DNA from: Adiantum capillus-veneris
Lineage: Eukaryota; Streptophyta; Polypodiopsida; Polypodiales; Pteridaceae
Assembly: GCA_014529385.2 (NCBI GenBank)
Contig: CM043956.1
Location: 67,108,281-67,172,280 of the forward strand
Length of the DNA stretch: 64,000 nucleotides
Reading direction: 5' to 3'
The notes beneath the pieces are model-generated. The model was given only the letters and a program-made list of their open reading frames with translations, was not told the origin of the DNA and did not search any database. Below are positions 34,079 to 45,925 of this stretch, piece by piece. The translations under genes were made by a program, and so were the position numbers. Numbering within the stretch: the first letter of the stretch is position 1; every line of letters begins with the position of its first letter.

Positions 34079-34843
34079 ACCCCCTCTACCTTTACACACA
34101 CACCCTTCCTTTTCCACATTGAGACCTTCTCTAAAAATCAGCCATTAGTCTTCTCACCCTCCCCTCCTTCCTCCTCTCTCTCAAGCTCAAAAAACCACAA
34201 ATTCCTCTTCTAATCACCTCTCAAATCATGCTTAATCTTGTTGTAATTCATAAGTTCTCATTCAACCCCTTTCTATTATTACTAGATATGCATTGATTTT
34301 ATGTAGATTCTTTACATTTTAAAATAAGGAAGCTCTTGGACTCAAGCTATGGAGGAAGGAGTGAAGACAACACAAGTGGTGATGGAGCCAATTAGTTGCA
34401 AATTGGTCAACAAATCACTTGGAAGGAGCTTCTTCATTGGTTGAATGTCCCCAATCAAGCTTCATTTGTACAAATTGCACTTGGATCTTAACCTCACTCC
34501 TAATCACTCTCTTTCCTATATAAAGAGCCCCCCCCCTTTGAAATTTCAAGTATCCCTCAGCCCCATTGAGTCTTTGTATCACTCATCATGAGCCCATAAA
34601 GCTCATTCATTCACTCTATTCTTGCACATTCTAGAGTGAAAATTGTTTTATGCTAGTAACCTCCCCTCCTCTTACTTATGTTAATTAAGAGATATCTTTT
34701 ATGTGTGTGTGAGAGTGCTTGATGTGATTTTGGCTAATTCTTGAGTTGTTGTTTAGTAATCTACATGCTATTTGTGTTGGGAGTGCTTGAAGTTATCCAT
34801 TCCTTGTACACACACTAAGGATAATGCTTCATTCATAGTGGTA

Positions 34844-34845
<2 letters not shown>
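34079..34845. other. No gene recognised; possible LTR-like promoter sequence
   Basis: Contains TATATAAAGAG near 34518 followed by a poly-C run, which could be a promoter of an unrecognised repeat. No coding motif seen. Confidence 0.35.

Positions 34846-34906
<61 letters not shown>
34846..34906. repeat. (CT)n microsatellite
   Basis: About 30 CT units, close to the truncated end of the copia fragment at about 35030. Confidence 0.95.
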
Positions 34907-34909
<3 letters not shown>

Positions 34910-35029
34910 TGTAGCGGTCCTAGTCCACGCTTCCAAGACTAGGTGGTGCCCCCATCTCATTTCCCTTGTGGCGCAATGGAGTTTGTTTTGGTGTAGAGGC
35001 CGCCATTCCAACTTTCCTTCATCATCACA

Positions 35030-35415
35030 AACGTTTTGAAAACACTAAACGCTTCATCCTTGTGCTTGAGAAAGTAAACCCATACTTTCCTCGAGTAATC
35101 ATCTATAAATGTCATAAAGTAAGAAGCTCCCCCTAGAGATAGGCTAGGCATAGGTCCACACAAATCACTATGAACAAGTGCCAACTGTGTATCTCTTCTA
35201 CTGCTTCTATGCTAATGTGGCTGCTGTGTTTGCTTACCATACAAACAATGTTCACAGAATTCAACATTAAATGACAAGCCAGGCAAATAACCAAAAAGAG
35301 ACAAGATTTTCATTCCCTTCGTGGACATATGTCCTAACCGGCTAGGCCACAAAGAAATGTTCGGCTGCTCAGTTACATTGATTACATTTTTAGAGACATT
35401 TGATACATAAATCAT
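35030..35415 (-). pseudogene. Copia GAG-pre-integrase and start of integrase
   Basis: WPSRLGHMSTKGM with a CEHCLYGKQ zinc pair, then LVHSDLCGPM and FIDDYSRKVWVYFLKHKDEA. The integrase frame is lost just after FKTF, near 35030. Confidence 0.85.
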
Positions 35416-35424
35416 GTAAAGTCC

Positions 35425-36681
35425 TCAAGACTTTACTCCATGTGCTACTGTCATCGAACCCTTGGATATCTTCCACATGTTTTGTCCAAAAGTGGTGACG
35501 TAGCCAGCATCATCAAGTAAACCTGTGCTAATCAAGCTCTTTGTAATTGCGGGAACATGTCTCACATTCTTCAGCGTGAAAGAAGAGCCATTCTGAAACT
35601 TCAATTGAACATCTCCAACACCTAAGATCTCACATGTCTGCCCATTGCCTAGCCGAACATGATCTTTAGTAGTCACATAAGAGGTAAACCACTCCTTGTT
35701 TGGAGACACATGAAGTGATGCCCCTGATTCTATAATCCAGTCACTCAGTTCATTTCCATCAGATGCTGTAAGAAGAGCTGAGTCCATTGTATTCTTCAAA
35801 AAGTAGATGTCTCCTGACACTAGACTGTCATCCTCTACAACATTGTTTGTCACATTTATTTCTTGAATCTTCACTGAGGACTTGTTTTTCTCACCATGGT
35901 CTTCAGCTTTCTCTTTGCCTTTTTCTGCTTTCCATTCTCTGCAGTCTCTTTTCATGTGACCCTTCTTGCCACAATGGTAGCATTCTATGTCACTCTTGCC
36001 TTTAGCACTGTGGAACTTGCTACGAGACTGATTCCTCTTTCCACCTTTGTACTTTTCTTTGGTCCTTCCCCTGACAACTAAGGCTATTCCTTTGCCTTTG
36101 TCCATTGTCTTTCTATTGGTTTCTTCAGTAAGCATACTTCCTTCTACTCCTGCTATGTTCAAACCATCTAGAGGTGCAGAATTACTCAAAGCTGTGCAAA
36201 AAGTGTCCCAACTTTCCAGCAATGTGATCAACAGGAACATAACTCTAACATGTTCATCAAACTTGACACCTTGAGCTGACAACTGACTATAGATTGTGTT
36301 GAATTCATTCAGATGATTGGACATAGGTGTCCCTTCTTTCATCTTCAAGTCAACAAGCTTCTTAAGCTAGTATACCTGTGAAGCTGCACTCTGCTTCTCA
36401 TAAAGATCACTCAGCTTTAACCATGCTTGATAAGCTGACATCTCGTCTACTACATTGAAGTAAACTCTTTCTGCCAAAGTCAGCATAATGGTAGAAAGTG
36501 CCAATTCATCCATTTCGCTCCATTCTTCGTCCATATCTTCTGGTTTTATCACCTTGAGCTTTATAGGTTTTATCTGCTTCTTTTGTACCAACACGTGCCA
36601 AATCTGCTTCTTCCACAATGGGAAATTGGTTCCATCCAGCTTCTTGATATTGTAAAGAGCAGTGTCCTGTGATCCAGCCAT
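35425..36681 (-). pseudogene. Copia gag-protease, one stop between two open parts
   Basis: MAGSQDTALYNIKKLDGTNF opens gag. One stop near 36367 separates it from the rest (MKEGTPMSNHLNEFNTIYSQ). The zinc knuckle is CYHCGKKGHMKRDC. The protease motif reads WIIESGASLHV, so the catalytic Asp of D-S-G is Glu here. LGNGQTCEILGVGDV and KNVRHVPAITKSLIS follow. Confidence 0.88.
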
Positions 36682-37785
36682 AGCTACGCTTCACAGTAGT
36701 TTACTTTCCTGGGAAAAATTCGGCAGAGTTTCCCCTGTAATCTGACCTCTGAACCAATATCAACCTGTCAAATGAACCAAGAAAGCTTCAGATTCTGCAG
36801 AAATTTTGGCAGAGTCTCCTTTGTAAAATGGCTGTGGTGTACTCAAAAACAGACCAAAAAACAGCTCAAAAAACCACTATCTCTCTAAGACTGTAAGCTG
36901 TGGGTAAACCTGTCCTGCACCTGTATTGTCTCTCGCTGTCCTGTCACTGTCCTATAAGCATAGACTGCGACAATGCCTCAATGGCAATAAAGCAAAGATG
37001 CAATCCCAACTGTCTAACTCACAGTCAATACATCCTAGCTGCCTATCTAAGGGTGCTCGAGGGATCGCTCCAAGACGTGTATAACCGAAAGGATCTCAAC
37101 ATTTGAGAATCCCCCAGCTCAATAAAACCTCACTCGACCCTCAACAAAGGCTGCAGTAAATCTGACAATACATAGACTTCCCACAAAATCATACATCCAC
37201 AAATTTCCCGCTATATGCTGTAACCGCTGCGGCGGTTGTTTGCTGCGTGACTTACAGCCAGCAAACCCTCAACAGACATACATCATCTCTGACAATACAT
37301 CCCATGTGGAAGTACCTGCAATGTCAGGATGAGATGTGGAATATCAAGCAGCAAACACAAGCTACCTGATGAACTAGTGGATGTCGCCTACAGTCTGTGT
37401 GTAGATGCGCCCGTGTCATATGTGACACGCCTCCAAGAACTGTGAGCCGTCCTTCGATGTGTAGACAGCCACAAATCAGCAGTCTGGGAGTGCCGTTATC
37501 CTCAGCACCTGCAATCGTAGGCCGAAAAACCCCAAATTTGCAGAGTTGGATCTGCACCCGCTGAGACCACGTAGTCGAAAATGGCCTGCGCAGAACTCTG
37601 TCGAAGCCGAACGATGGCCGAGATGACCTCAGAATGAAATTCTGAGAACATCCAGCCCTTTGGGCTTGCCCACAAGATTTGGGGCCGTGTCTTCGCCTGT
37701 CGAATCTCACTCCAATCTGAGCAGGTGACTCTGGCTACCTGCAAATGCTGCCCCGAGAGCCTCGATCTGAGCTCTGATACCAGTT

Positions 37786-37976
37786 GAAGGAGTACGAGCA
37801 GAAGTGCGACGGGAGAGAGAGTGCGAGAAGAAGAGCACGACGATATGGTGAACTCTCTCTACTGTAATGTGTAGAGCATAGTGAGTTCTTATTAGGTTTT
37901 TACAAAAGAATATGTGTACATACCTGGCGGCCCGCCCACTTACCTGGGCGACCACATTGGGCTTTATACCCCAACA
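37786..37976 (-). repeat. 5' LTR of the truncated copia element
   Basis: On the plus strand it starts TGAAGGAG next to the primer-binding site and ends CCCCAACA. About 191 bp. No partner LTR is present in the window, so limits rest on the primer site and on the start of LINE sequence. Confidence 0.65.
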
Positions 37977-38518
37977 CTATTCCATGGGCCAGCTTCCCAT
38001 AAGTCGATCATTGCCTACTTTTCGCACAAACTTTTCCATTTAGACCTTTTTGAACCAGCCAACATACTGGAGGATCCTGTTCTATCGCTGCTTTTTTCTA
38101 CCATATTAAAGTGGCCAACCAACAGCCACTCCCCTTCAATAGGGGTATCTCTGAGATGCATCCATAGTTTAGCTCTATCTTTTGAATTGCAAGAGTCGTA
38201 CACATTCACAATGGTGATGGGATGCCCTTCCCATCTAATTCCCTAGGATTCTACTGGATGGGTGGTTAAGAACCAACTTCAGCTCCAATTCTCTGTCTGC
38301 AATGCTGAGGACGCCATTGAAACCATTATTTCCTTCTCCATAGAATACGAGTTTCTTTCCTAGCACCTACTTTCTCTTGCTATGGGCATCTAGGTGATGT
38401 TCCTGGATGGCCCAGAAGTTGACTGTCTTCTCATTTTTTATTTCCTCCCAGAATAGGGTACTCTTCCTACGGGTTTTCACCCCCTTTACGTTCCAAGATT
38501 GGATAGTCAGAGACTCCA
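37977..38518 (-). pseudogene. LINE ORF2: N-terminal endonuclease, truncated
   Basis: SLTIQSWNVKGV near the start, then NFWAIQEHHLDAH, and VNVYDSCNSKDRAKLW with VGHFNMVE (where G-D-F-N is expected) are landmarks of an apurinic-type LINE endonuclease. Frames are broken. It is cut at 37977 by the copia LTR, so no reverse transcriptase remains. Confidence 0.72.
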
Positions 38519-38533
38519 TCATTAATAAGGGGT

Positions 38534-40342
38534 TCATTGGGATAGAGGAACAAATTCTTCAGCATCCAAATCATCTCCCCCCCCCCCCCCCCCCCCCTTC
38601 TCCTTAGTCTCAGGAGAATCCGGGGGTTCCAAGTCAGATGATTTCTTTTCTTGCAGTGTTGCAAATGGATTGTGCAGAGGGACAATGAACCCCCCTCCTT
38701 TCGAAGGGGTGGAGGATGAATTAGATCCTTTCACCTCAAGTGTTCTCAAGACTTGAAGCACTTTGGAGTCTCTTGCCACTGCCTTCACTCTTTTGGCTCT
38801 TTTCAGACCAGGGACTTCAATTGTCATCGCCGTTGTCACTGTCATAAATTTGGGGGTCGTAGCGGGAGTCATGATCCTATTATTATTGCATGTACCTTCA
38901 GAAGCTCGTTGTATGGGAATCAATTCCTCCACCATCTTTTCCTGCATCTTCGTATCCATTTTCTCACATACCATCTCTCCTTTATCCTTCCCTGCATTTG
39001 TCCCTTCGGTATTGTCTCCCTGCTTCTCCAGCCCTTCCATCACGGATTCCATTTTATTGGGGGCCTGTGCTGCCGGAGCTGCAGTATCATTACACTTCAA
39101 GGGGCAATCCTTGGCGAAGTGACCAAAGTTGTTGCATTTAAAACATGCCCCAAAGTATGTTCCAAAGTTTAGCGGAATAGTACTAAGCCCAGCTCCGACA
39201 TTGATAACCATGCTTTTAGGTGGCGTTTTAGACGCATCCCATCCTATACAAACCCTGTTTGAAGTTCTGTCAAACCCTCTCTTGCTAGGTATAAATAAGA
39301 GTGCCCAGTTGGCTAGCAAGCATCTTGAGATTATCCCACAGCCAGCTAGGCAATCCCACAAACTCCACCGAGACCGGATGAAACGCTTGTAGATATTCAG
39401 CTGAGTCGAACACTGGCTCTCAAGGCACCACACACACCGTAGTCCTATTAAATACTAGGGGCCCTTTGTCAAGGATCTTTTCCACATCGGAGGACACTTT
39501 GAATCTCACTGAGCAAAAACCTTTAGCTTGGTAAGAAGTACTTTCAACTGCTCCTCCATGACCAAGAATTTGAGGGCCGTGAAGCCATCGAATCATCTGA
39601 AACCTATTCGGGATTCTTCCACTGAACCCAAATACAAGCGTTAGCTTAGCTTGCCTAGCTAGCTGTTTTTTGATAAGTGCTGGTGGAATCCCTACAGTAA
39701 CAGCTTCGGCCACCTCCACCTGCTGTGTCAAAGACTTTTTTAAAGCAGAGAAAGCTCGATCTGCCAACCCGTCTTCTACCAGCCCACTGAATTCTGTATG
39801 GGAGCAAGTTCTTTTGTTGTTGTTAGGGCCAGACTCAATCATTTTGTTGACTTCCATGAGCTCTTGTTGAAGTCTAGCTTTTGTATTCTACAGGTTTTTG
39901 ATATCTCCTTCACTTGACATCCCTTCTGCTGAGCCTTTTCGATAATCCTTAGAGTTAGGCCCCTTGAGTATACTAGCAAATGATATACCTGGCCTGCAAG
40001 TAGCAGATGCACTTGCCGCTTTATTTACGTTCGCACAGATGGGACCCTGAGCAACCCCGTCTCTGAGGGTTTTTACCTCGAATTTGAACCCTTGCGCTCA
40101 GGCCGTTTTCTCTCTTGTTTCCTCAGAGGGACCTTTTTCAATCGGGACAAGTTTGTCCTCTTTCATGGTTGAAACTTTTGGCAAGCTGGGGCTTGACATT
40201 TCCGTATCATGCATCGGTCTCCAGATCGAGCCACCGCCTATATCAATCTGCAGGGCTAGCTCCATTTATGATCTTTTCCCCACCGCTAACATCTGTGAAA
40301 ATTTGACAATGTCCTCACTTGCGACCAGAACGTCGAGTTCCA
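38534..40342 (-). pseudogene. LINE ORF1 (DUF4283-type with CCHC knuckle)
   Basis: The ORF begins near 40342 (MELDVLVASEDIVKFSQ) and carries several stops and a frameshift near 39300-39420. The DUF4283-like core is readable as GRIPNRFQMIRWLHGPQIL, FCSVRFKVSSDVEKIL, GPLVFNRTTVCVVPWEP and VEFVGLPSWLWDNLKMLASQ. A zinc knuckle CFKCNNFGHFAKDCPLKC follows, then a long low-complexity tail with a Gly run encoded by the poly-C tract at 38577-38597. Upstream of ORF2 with a short gap, as in plant L1-type LINEs. Confidence 0.75.
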
Positions 40343-40499
40343 TTAGCAAGTGTCGCGGACTTACACCACTTGATTAAGTTGAGGATCTTGAAGACACAAA
40401 GGCTCTATCAAATCAAAAGTGACCTCCTGTCCCTTCTTTTTTTAATTTTTTTTGCCTACCATAGCTTACTCCGGCTAAACTTGGCCCCCGACACCTTTT

Positions 40500-41040
40500 A
40501 AAATAGGTTCAACCTATATGCCTAATCATGATATGTGGAAGGCCAGGCGATTTTAAAGAGTTTTTGGATGTTCTCCATTAGGAAAAATGTTTTAACATTC
40601 ATGCAGGAGCCATCCAAGGGTGGATTGAAATCAGTGTGCAGAGTTTGGTGTTTGATCTTATTATCGTCGTTAGCTCATTTAGAAAAAAAATGTTTGCCCT
40701 AAACCAGTCAGGCATGTGATCTTCCCTACAGACAAACACACTACTTGCATATAAACAAAATAATATGTGCTCCCCCCTTTGCACTTGATTTGCCTTCCCT
40801 CACTAGCTTGCCTCATGACATGCCCCCCCTGCGTGGGGTCCGTGTGCCCTTGGATGGCTTCAATGAGAATCTTAAAAGATTTTGCCGAATGGAGAATATC
40901 AAAAAATACCTAGTGACATGACAACATTTGAGGATATTGAGCTTGGTCTATGGAAGGCCAGCAGAGGGCATCGGACACGCAGATGATGTCGATGCCATGC
41001 AAGAGCTGTCAAAATAAATAAATAAAATATTCCAGCTTCA
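40500..41040. other. No gene recognised
   Basis: AT-rich sequence upstream of LINE ORF1; it may be LINE leader or flank. No coding motif seen. Confidence 0.35.
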
Positions 41041-41071
41041 CGCCTCGTGATCCCAAAGATACGAGCACCAA

Positions 41072-41143
41072 TCTATATAACAACCCCATGTATCCGGCTC
41101 CAATCATCTCGTCGCAATCCAATACACCTGCCTATCTGCGTGT

Positions 41144-41180
<37 letters not shown>

Positions 41181-41945
41181 TTCTTTTTTGGTGTCTCACA
41201 CACACACACAGCCGTTATGGATCCGGGACTTGGAACCCACGTCCATCGAAGAGCCCAGAACCCTGCATGGCGCTACCCCTTCATGCTGCTGCTATTCAAC
41301 CAGCCCTTACTGCCCCAATTGATGCCGCAAATGCTCCTGCAACATAATATGCTGCTCACGATACTGATATCGATGATGCCCCTGCAGTATTGCCATGTTC
41401 TTGTTCAGGCAGCCGACGTCCATACCGGCATGTTTTACTGTCTCGAGTTGCTCCACTGCATCTTACTGGCGCAGCCGCCTGTGAATGTGAAAGCTTTGTG
41501 TTTGGAGATGAGCTCTGTTTCTGTTGAGTCCCGTCTCTTTTTGGGCTGTGGTCTCCATTAGTTAGTTGATGAGCTGCTTGCTAGTCCTACCATGCGGCCG
41601 AAACTAGGCCAAGAATGTTGCCAATGTTGCCTGCACAACATCTGCAACCCAATCTACTGCAGCTCTTGCAAATTCTTCACATGCTGTCCACCCTACTACT
41701 GAAAAGCCAGAACAAGCCCTCGCTGACGCCAATGGTGCTGCTACAACACCTGATGCGGCCAATTTTGCATATGATGCCCGTGCAACCTTCATTTCTTCAG
41801 CCAGCACAGCAGCAAAAGCTGGAGACAACTTTGAAACCTGGTACGGCCATATACAACCTTGATGAAGCCACAGATGCCACCACTCCCAATGAAGGCGATG
41901 CCAATTATGAAGATGAAGTTTTCCCTCCGCCTTATAAGCCTTGTC
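41072..41945 (+). pseudogene. Possible Ala-rich gene remnant after a CT/CA leader
   Basis: A TATATAAC box near 41073 precedes a CT microsatellite (41147-41177), a CA tract and an ATG-containing region. One frame reads an Ala/Thr/Asp-rich protein in pieces (DIDDAPAVLPCSCSGS; NFAYDARATFISSAS) interrupted by several stops. I do not recognise it, and low complexity makes the call weak. Other frames give Leu/Gln-rich translations that look like shadows. Confidence 0.3.
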
Positions 41946-42125
41946 CTGTAAGCTGTCGAAACCAGTCCGCGCCGGCGCGGACTGGTTCCAGCAGTGTTCG
42001 CACAAGCCAAGCAATTTTGCCGCAATTACAGGGCCCCTCCAGCCGCCATGTGTCACCTCCACCATAACCTTGCGTGTAAGCTGTCGAAACCAGTCCGGGC
42101 GGACTGGTTCCAGCAGTGTTCACAA
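41940..42125. repeat. Duplicated hairpin module
   Basis: GTAAGCTGTCGAAACCAGTC begins two copies, at about 41947 and 42073. The first contains a perfect 28-bp palindrome centred near 41979 (arms AACCAGTCCGCGCC). The second has a shortened palindrome (arms AACCAGTCCG). Both end CCAGCAGTGTTC. Confidence 0.85.
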
Positions 42126-42172
42126 GCAGCTTTAATAGTTAAACTAATGATGTTTTTGGATTTTTAAAAAAA

Positions 42173-42510
42173 GGAAAAATTACCAAAATACCCCTCTAAT
42201 TTGCGGAATACTCCTCCAATTTGCTGTCTATCAATACAAGATGCTAAAACTAGAATTTGGGTATGACGTTACGTAGGCTTTGGAGATGAATTTCTTCTTC
42301 TTAGACATAATTGCCCTTTTTGCAAGGTAATTTGTGACAGATTACATGCTAAGCACTCAAAAACGGATCTAAATTGTCAAAAAGGAATAAAGATTAGAAA
42401 ATCTTGAACAATCCAACCAAAATAAATGCAAGGGTATTTTGGTTTTTTTGAAATTTGAGGGGTATTGTGGGAATTTCCACAAATTACAGGGGTATTTTGG
42501 TAATTTTTCC
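42173..42510. mobile_element. MITE with GGAAAAATTACC termini
   Basis: The ends are inverted repeats: GGAAAAATTACCAAAATACC at 42173 and its complement ending at 42510, extending about 45 bp with few mismatches. The 338-bp interior has no gene. TTTAAAAAA flanks both sides, a possible 9-10 bp target duplication, which would fit a MULE-type MITE. Confidence 0.8.
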
Positions 42511-42519
42511 TTTAAAAAA

Positions 42520-43790
42520 TCAATTGATTGCATTTGAAGCTACAATATCTAAGTAGCACACACAATGTCCTCGTGAAATATTGTGTCAATACCAGCAACG
42601 GCGACAGCAATAGGAAATCAAAATGAGTGGAGGCAACCGTCGGATCCGACCTGAGGTCCACTCGCTTTTTGCAACTATAGGAGTAGTCCTTAGACTTTGC
42701 GATTTTGCGATGGCTTGTAATCTCCTTGCAAATCCACATGTTAGAATTAACAAAGTTGACCGAGCAGCTAGCTATCTAGAGAACTTTAAAGAAAGAGAAC
42801 ATTATCATGAACATGGCTTGCGAAAGATAGTGGAACATTGCCCTCCACATATATTTGCTGGCGTCAATAGAAACTTCAGTACTCCTAACAAGTGAATAGA
42901 TCCTGGTTTGCAAAGGAATTGTTCTAACATTGCGAATGTGAGATTGCAAAAACTCAACTAATTTAAGGGTTGGATTCAAGTAGTGTTCAAAAGCTTAGAG
43001 GACCTTCTCGTAGGCCCTCGTAAACTGCCTCAGACAACGCCTCCAAACTTGCAAGGCCTTTCCATAGGCGTGTTGTGACTGTTGTTGAGTGTAAAAGAGC
43101 CTTTGGTTTTGAAGGGTGGTTGAGCCACCCTCCAAAAACGCATCTCGCCTCCGAAACCCACAATCGCCAATGCATTGCCCAACTTTTTCACTTGAAGACG
43201 CCGCACGAGGGATCCCGCAAGTGTACTTTGGAGCGTACAACTGTGGATGTTGGCTGTACCCGGTGGAGTGGATGGGTATGGGGCCATATTTGTAATTTTG
43301 AAAGGCCTGCCAACTTGGAGGGCCAGCTACACAAGAAGCGGTTTCAGTTACACTACGAGAAGGCGCTCTTAAGCAATTTCAATGGAGTCAATATTGTATG
43401 GGTTATTAACAAGTCAATAAAATATGGTTCTTGATATTAAGAGAGAGAGTCCTAACCTTCACCACACACTTGTCGCATACACATGCGCCACCATCTAGAC
43501 CTCAGCATGACCATCTATCGACCATTTTACACCGACAGCATCAAGATAATCTATGTTGATTCTTCTCTTCTTTTTATTTTCAAAAAGTGTACCACGTACT
43601 CCAAAATAGTCTTCCTCATCAGCGCAGACAGTACATTCTAGCTAGCAATGATGAGTGCTATTTCAAGGGGTTGCAAAGATCGTCATGCTATTTTGGGCCA
43701 AGATGAGAGCTGCCTCACTTGTAGAGAGCACAACTATTTTAACATTGTACTCACCATTAGCATTGCCTTATGAGAGCTTGTACTCAATTT
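42520..43790. other. No gene recognised
   Basis: Open frames such as 42623-42895 and 43075-43434 are present but have no motif I recognise and no clear promoter. Left unassigned. Confidence 0.35.
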
Positions 43791-44258
43791 TCAAAATCTC
43801 TCTAATTCACAAAAAACTTTATTGAAGGACTTGCTCGTATTTTTTCCTTGCTCAAAAAAACTCGCTTGCCAATTTGTAAGACTCGATTGGCCATGCCCAT
43901 AGACATTCAAGGGTATGGCATTGGCGCTGGTTGCCTGAGTCCTCTTGGGGCACTTGGATCTGTAATGGCCAAACTCGCCGCAATCGTAGCATTGAACATA
44001 TGGGAACTCCATGGTTGTGATGGTAGTCACAATAGGGCGCTGGTCATATGCTTAGTTGGCTGGTCTATTATTCCAAACATTTGTCCTTGCCATTTTTGCC
44101 AAATGATTCCTCCTATTCTGATTAAGTTTTTGTACTTCAAGAGCTAAACGTTTGGCCCTCAACAAGGCATCCTGCAGTGTTGTCGGCCTGAGAGCTTCCA
44201 ACCGAGTATTCAAAGGATCGATTAGCCCTTGCCAAAACTTTGCTACCTGTTGTTCCAA
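43791..44258 (-). pseudogene. Gypsy gag fragment with zinc knuckle
   Basis: One frame with a single stop near 44052. FWQGLIDPLNTRLEALRP, LQDALLRAKRLALEV and CYDCGEFGHYRSKCPKR are the retrotransposon gag end and CCHC knuckle. No LTR or pol found beside it. Confidence 0.82.
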
Positions 44259-44452
44259 CTAGGGATTTCAAAATGACGTGATCACACTATAATTTCAGGT
44301 TAATAACAATAGAAATGAAAAATAACAAATATTATGTTATTGACATTCATCTTTTTTGACCTCCAAGGAGACTTGGAGATCGGCTCGAGGCCCACCGGGC
44401 TAATTAGTTGGCCCGCCAGGTAAAGCTACTTCCCCGCCGGGCCTGCCGTGGC

Positions 44453-44462
44453 TATATAAAGG
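44453..44462 (+). promoter_or_regulatory. TATA box of the kinase gene
   Basis: TATATAAAGG in a GC-rich context, followed by a pyrimidine-rich leader. The inferred leader exon would end near 44627 at AAAG|GTATAA, and the next exon begins at 45921. Confidence 0.55.
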
Positions 44463-44664
44463 CGAGGCCGGTGCTTGTCTTTTTCACAAAAGAGGTACAT
44501 TGAAAAGTCTTCTTCACCAAACTTTCTAGCAGCTTTCCACATTCTCAAAGCAGTGTAGCAGTAATTTTTTATTCCCTTCCTTTTTTTATTGATGTTTTTT
44601 TTCAGTTTTTTGCGTTAAAACTTAAAGGTATAAAATTTCTTTTATCAAATCATCGTACGTGGAT

Positions 44665-45790
44665 GCACTGGCATATGGTTGCAATTGCGGCTAGGTGTGT
44701 CATTGCAAAAGCGTACGATGATTATGTTTTATATTGCTCCTAGTCATTCATGCTTCGGCACATAATTGCAATTGCGACTAGGTGTGTTGCTGCTAGAATG
44801 ACAGGAGCATTTGTTTGAAACAAGTAACCGTGCATGGATGCACTGGCACATGGTTGCAATTGTGGCTAGGTGCGTCATTGCAAAAGCGTAGGGTGATTAA
44901 GTTTTATGATGCTCCCAGTCATTCATGCTTCGGCACATGGTTGCAAATGCGACTAGGTGTGTTGCTGCTAGAATGACAGGAGCATCTGTTTGAAAGAATA
45001 CATCGTGCGTGGATGCACTGGCACATGGTTGCAATTGCGGCTAGGTGTGTCATTGCAAAAAGGCAAGATGACTATGTTTTATGTTGCTTCCTGTCATTCA
45101 TGCTTCGGCACATGGTTGCAATTGCGACTAGGTGTGTTGCTGCTAGATTGACGGTAGCATCTAATGCATGAATGTGTGCTCAAATAATTTCATAATGCTT
45201 CATATGCTTGAATCTTGAAAGAAGACATCGTGCGTGGATGCACTGGCATATGGTTGCAATTGCGACTAGGTGTGTCATTGCAAAAGCGTAGGATGACTAT
45301 GTTTTATGTTGCTCCCAGTCATTCATGCTTCGGCACATGGTTGCAATTGCGACTAGGTGTGTTGTTGCTAGCATGACAGGAGCATCTGTTTGAAAGAAGT
45401 CACCGTGTGTGGATGCACTGGCACATGGTTGCAATTGTGGCTAGGTGTGTCATTGCAAAAGCGTAGGGTGACTATGTTTTATGTTGTTCCGAGTCATTCA
45501 TGCTTCGGCACATGGTTGCAATTGCGACTAGGTGTGTTGCTGCTAGAATGATAGTAGCATCTGTTTGAAAGAAGTCACCGTGCATGTATGCACTGGCACA
45601 TGGTTGCAATTGCGGCTAGGTGTGTCACTGCAAAAGCGTAGAGTGACTATGTTTTATGTTGCTCCCAATCATGCATGCTTCGGCACATGGTTGCAATTGC
45701 GACTAGGTGTGTTGCTGCTAGAATGACAGGAGCATATGTTTGTAAGTTGTTGTACGGAGAGGCATTGGCACATGGTTTCAATTGCAATTA
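44665..45790. repeat. 176-bp higher-order tandem array, about 6.3 copies
   Basis: Each unit has two related halves of about 88 bp, both starting with TGGTTGCAATTGCG and CTAGGTGTGT. One half then reads CATTGCAAAAGCG and the other TGCTGCTAGAATGACAG. Full units start near 44669, 44845, 45024, 45247, 45421 and 45597. The fourth spacing is 223 bp because of an extra segment at about 45160-45215. The array fades into the acceptor of the kinase gene at 45920. Confidence 0.9.
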
Positions 45791-45925
45791 GGTGTGTCAC
45801 TGCAAAAGTGTACGAGATCTATGGTCTATACTGCACTTTTTCTTTCACATAGAAAAGATCCAAATGCAGTGGCACATAGTTATATTTCACAATGTGTTGT
45901 TTGCAATAATACCATTGCAGGCAAA

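Larger units (their letters stand above)
35030..37976 (-). mobile_element. 5' part of a Ty1/copia element, truncated in integrase
   Basis: Minus-strand element with a 5' LTR at about 37786-37976, primer-binding site TGGTATCAGAGC at 37771-37782, about 1 kb of leader, then gag, protease, GAG-pre-integrase and the start of integrase. The sequence stops being copia near 35030, so RT, RNase H and the 3' LTR are missing. The LTR directly abuts LINE sequence at 37977. Confidence 0.85.

Noticed and set aside
34846-34906. CT tract as an LTR landmark of the gypsy family
   Set aside because: Flanking sequence does not match the LTRs at 18354 or 24622.
41604-42067. Frames on both strands around the duplicated hairpin
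   Set aside because: Low complexity and shared by both strands; the palindrome keeps them open.
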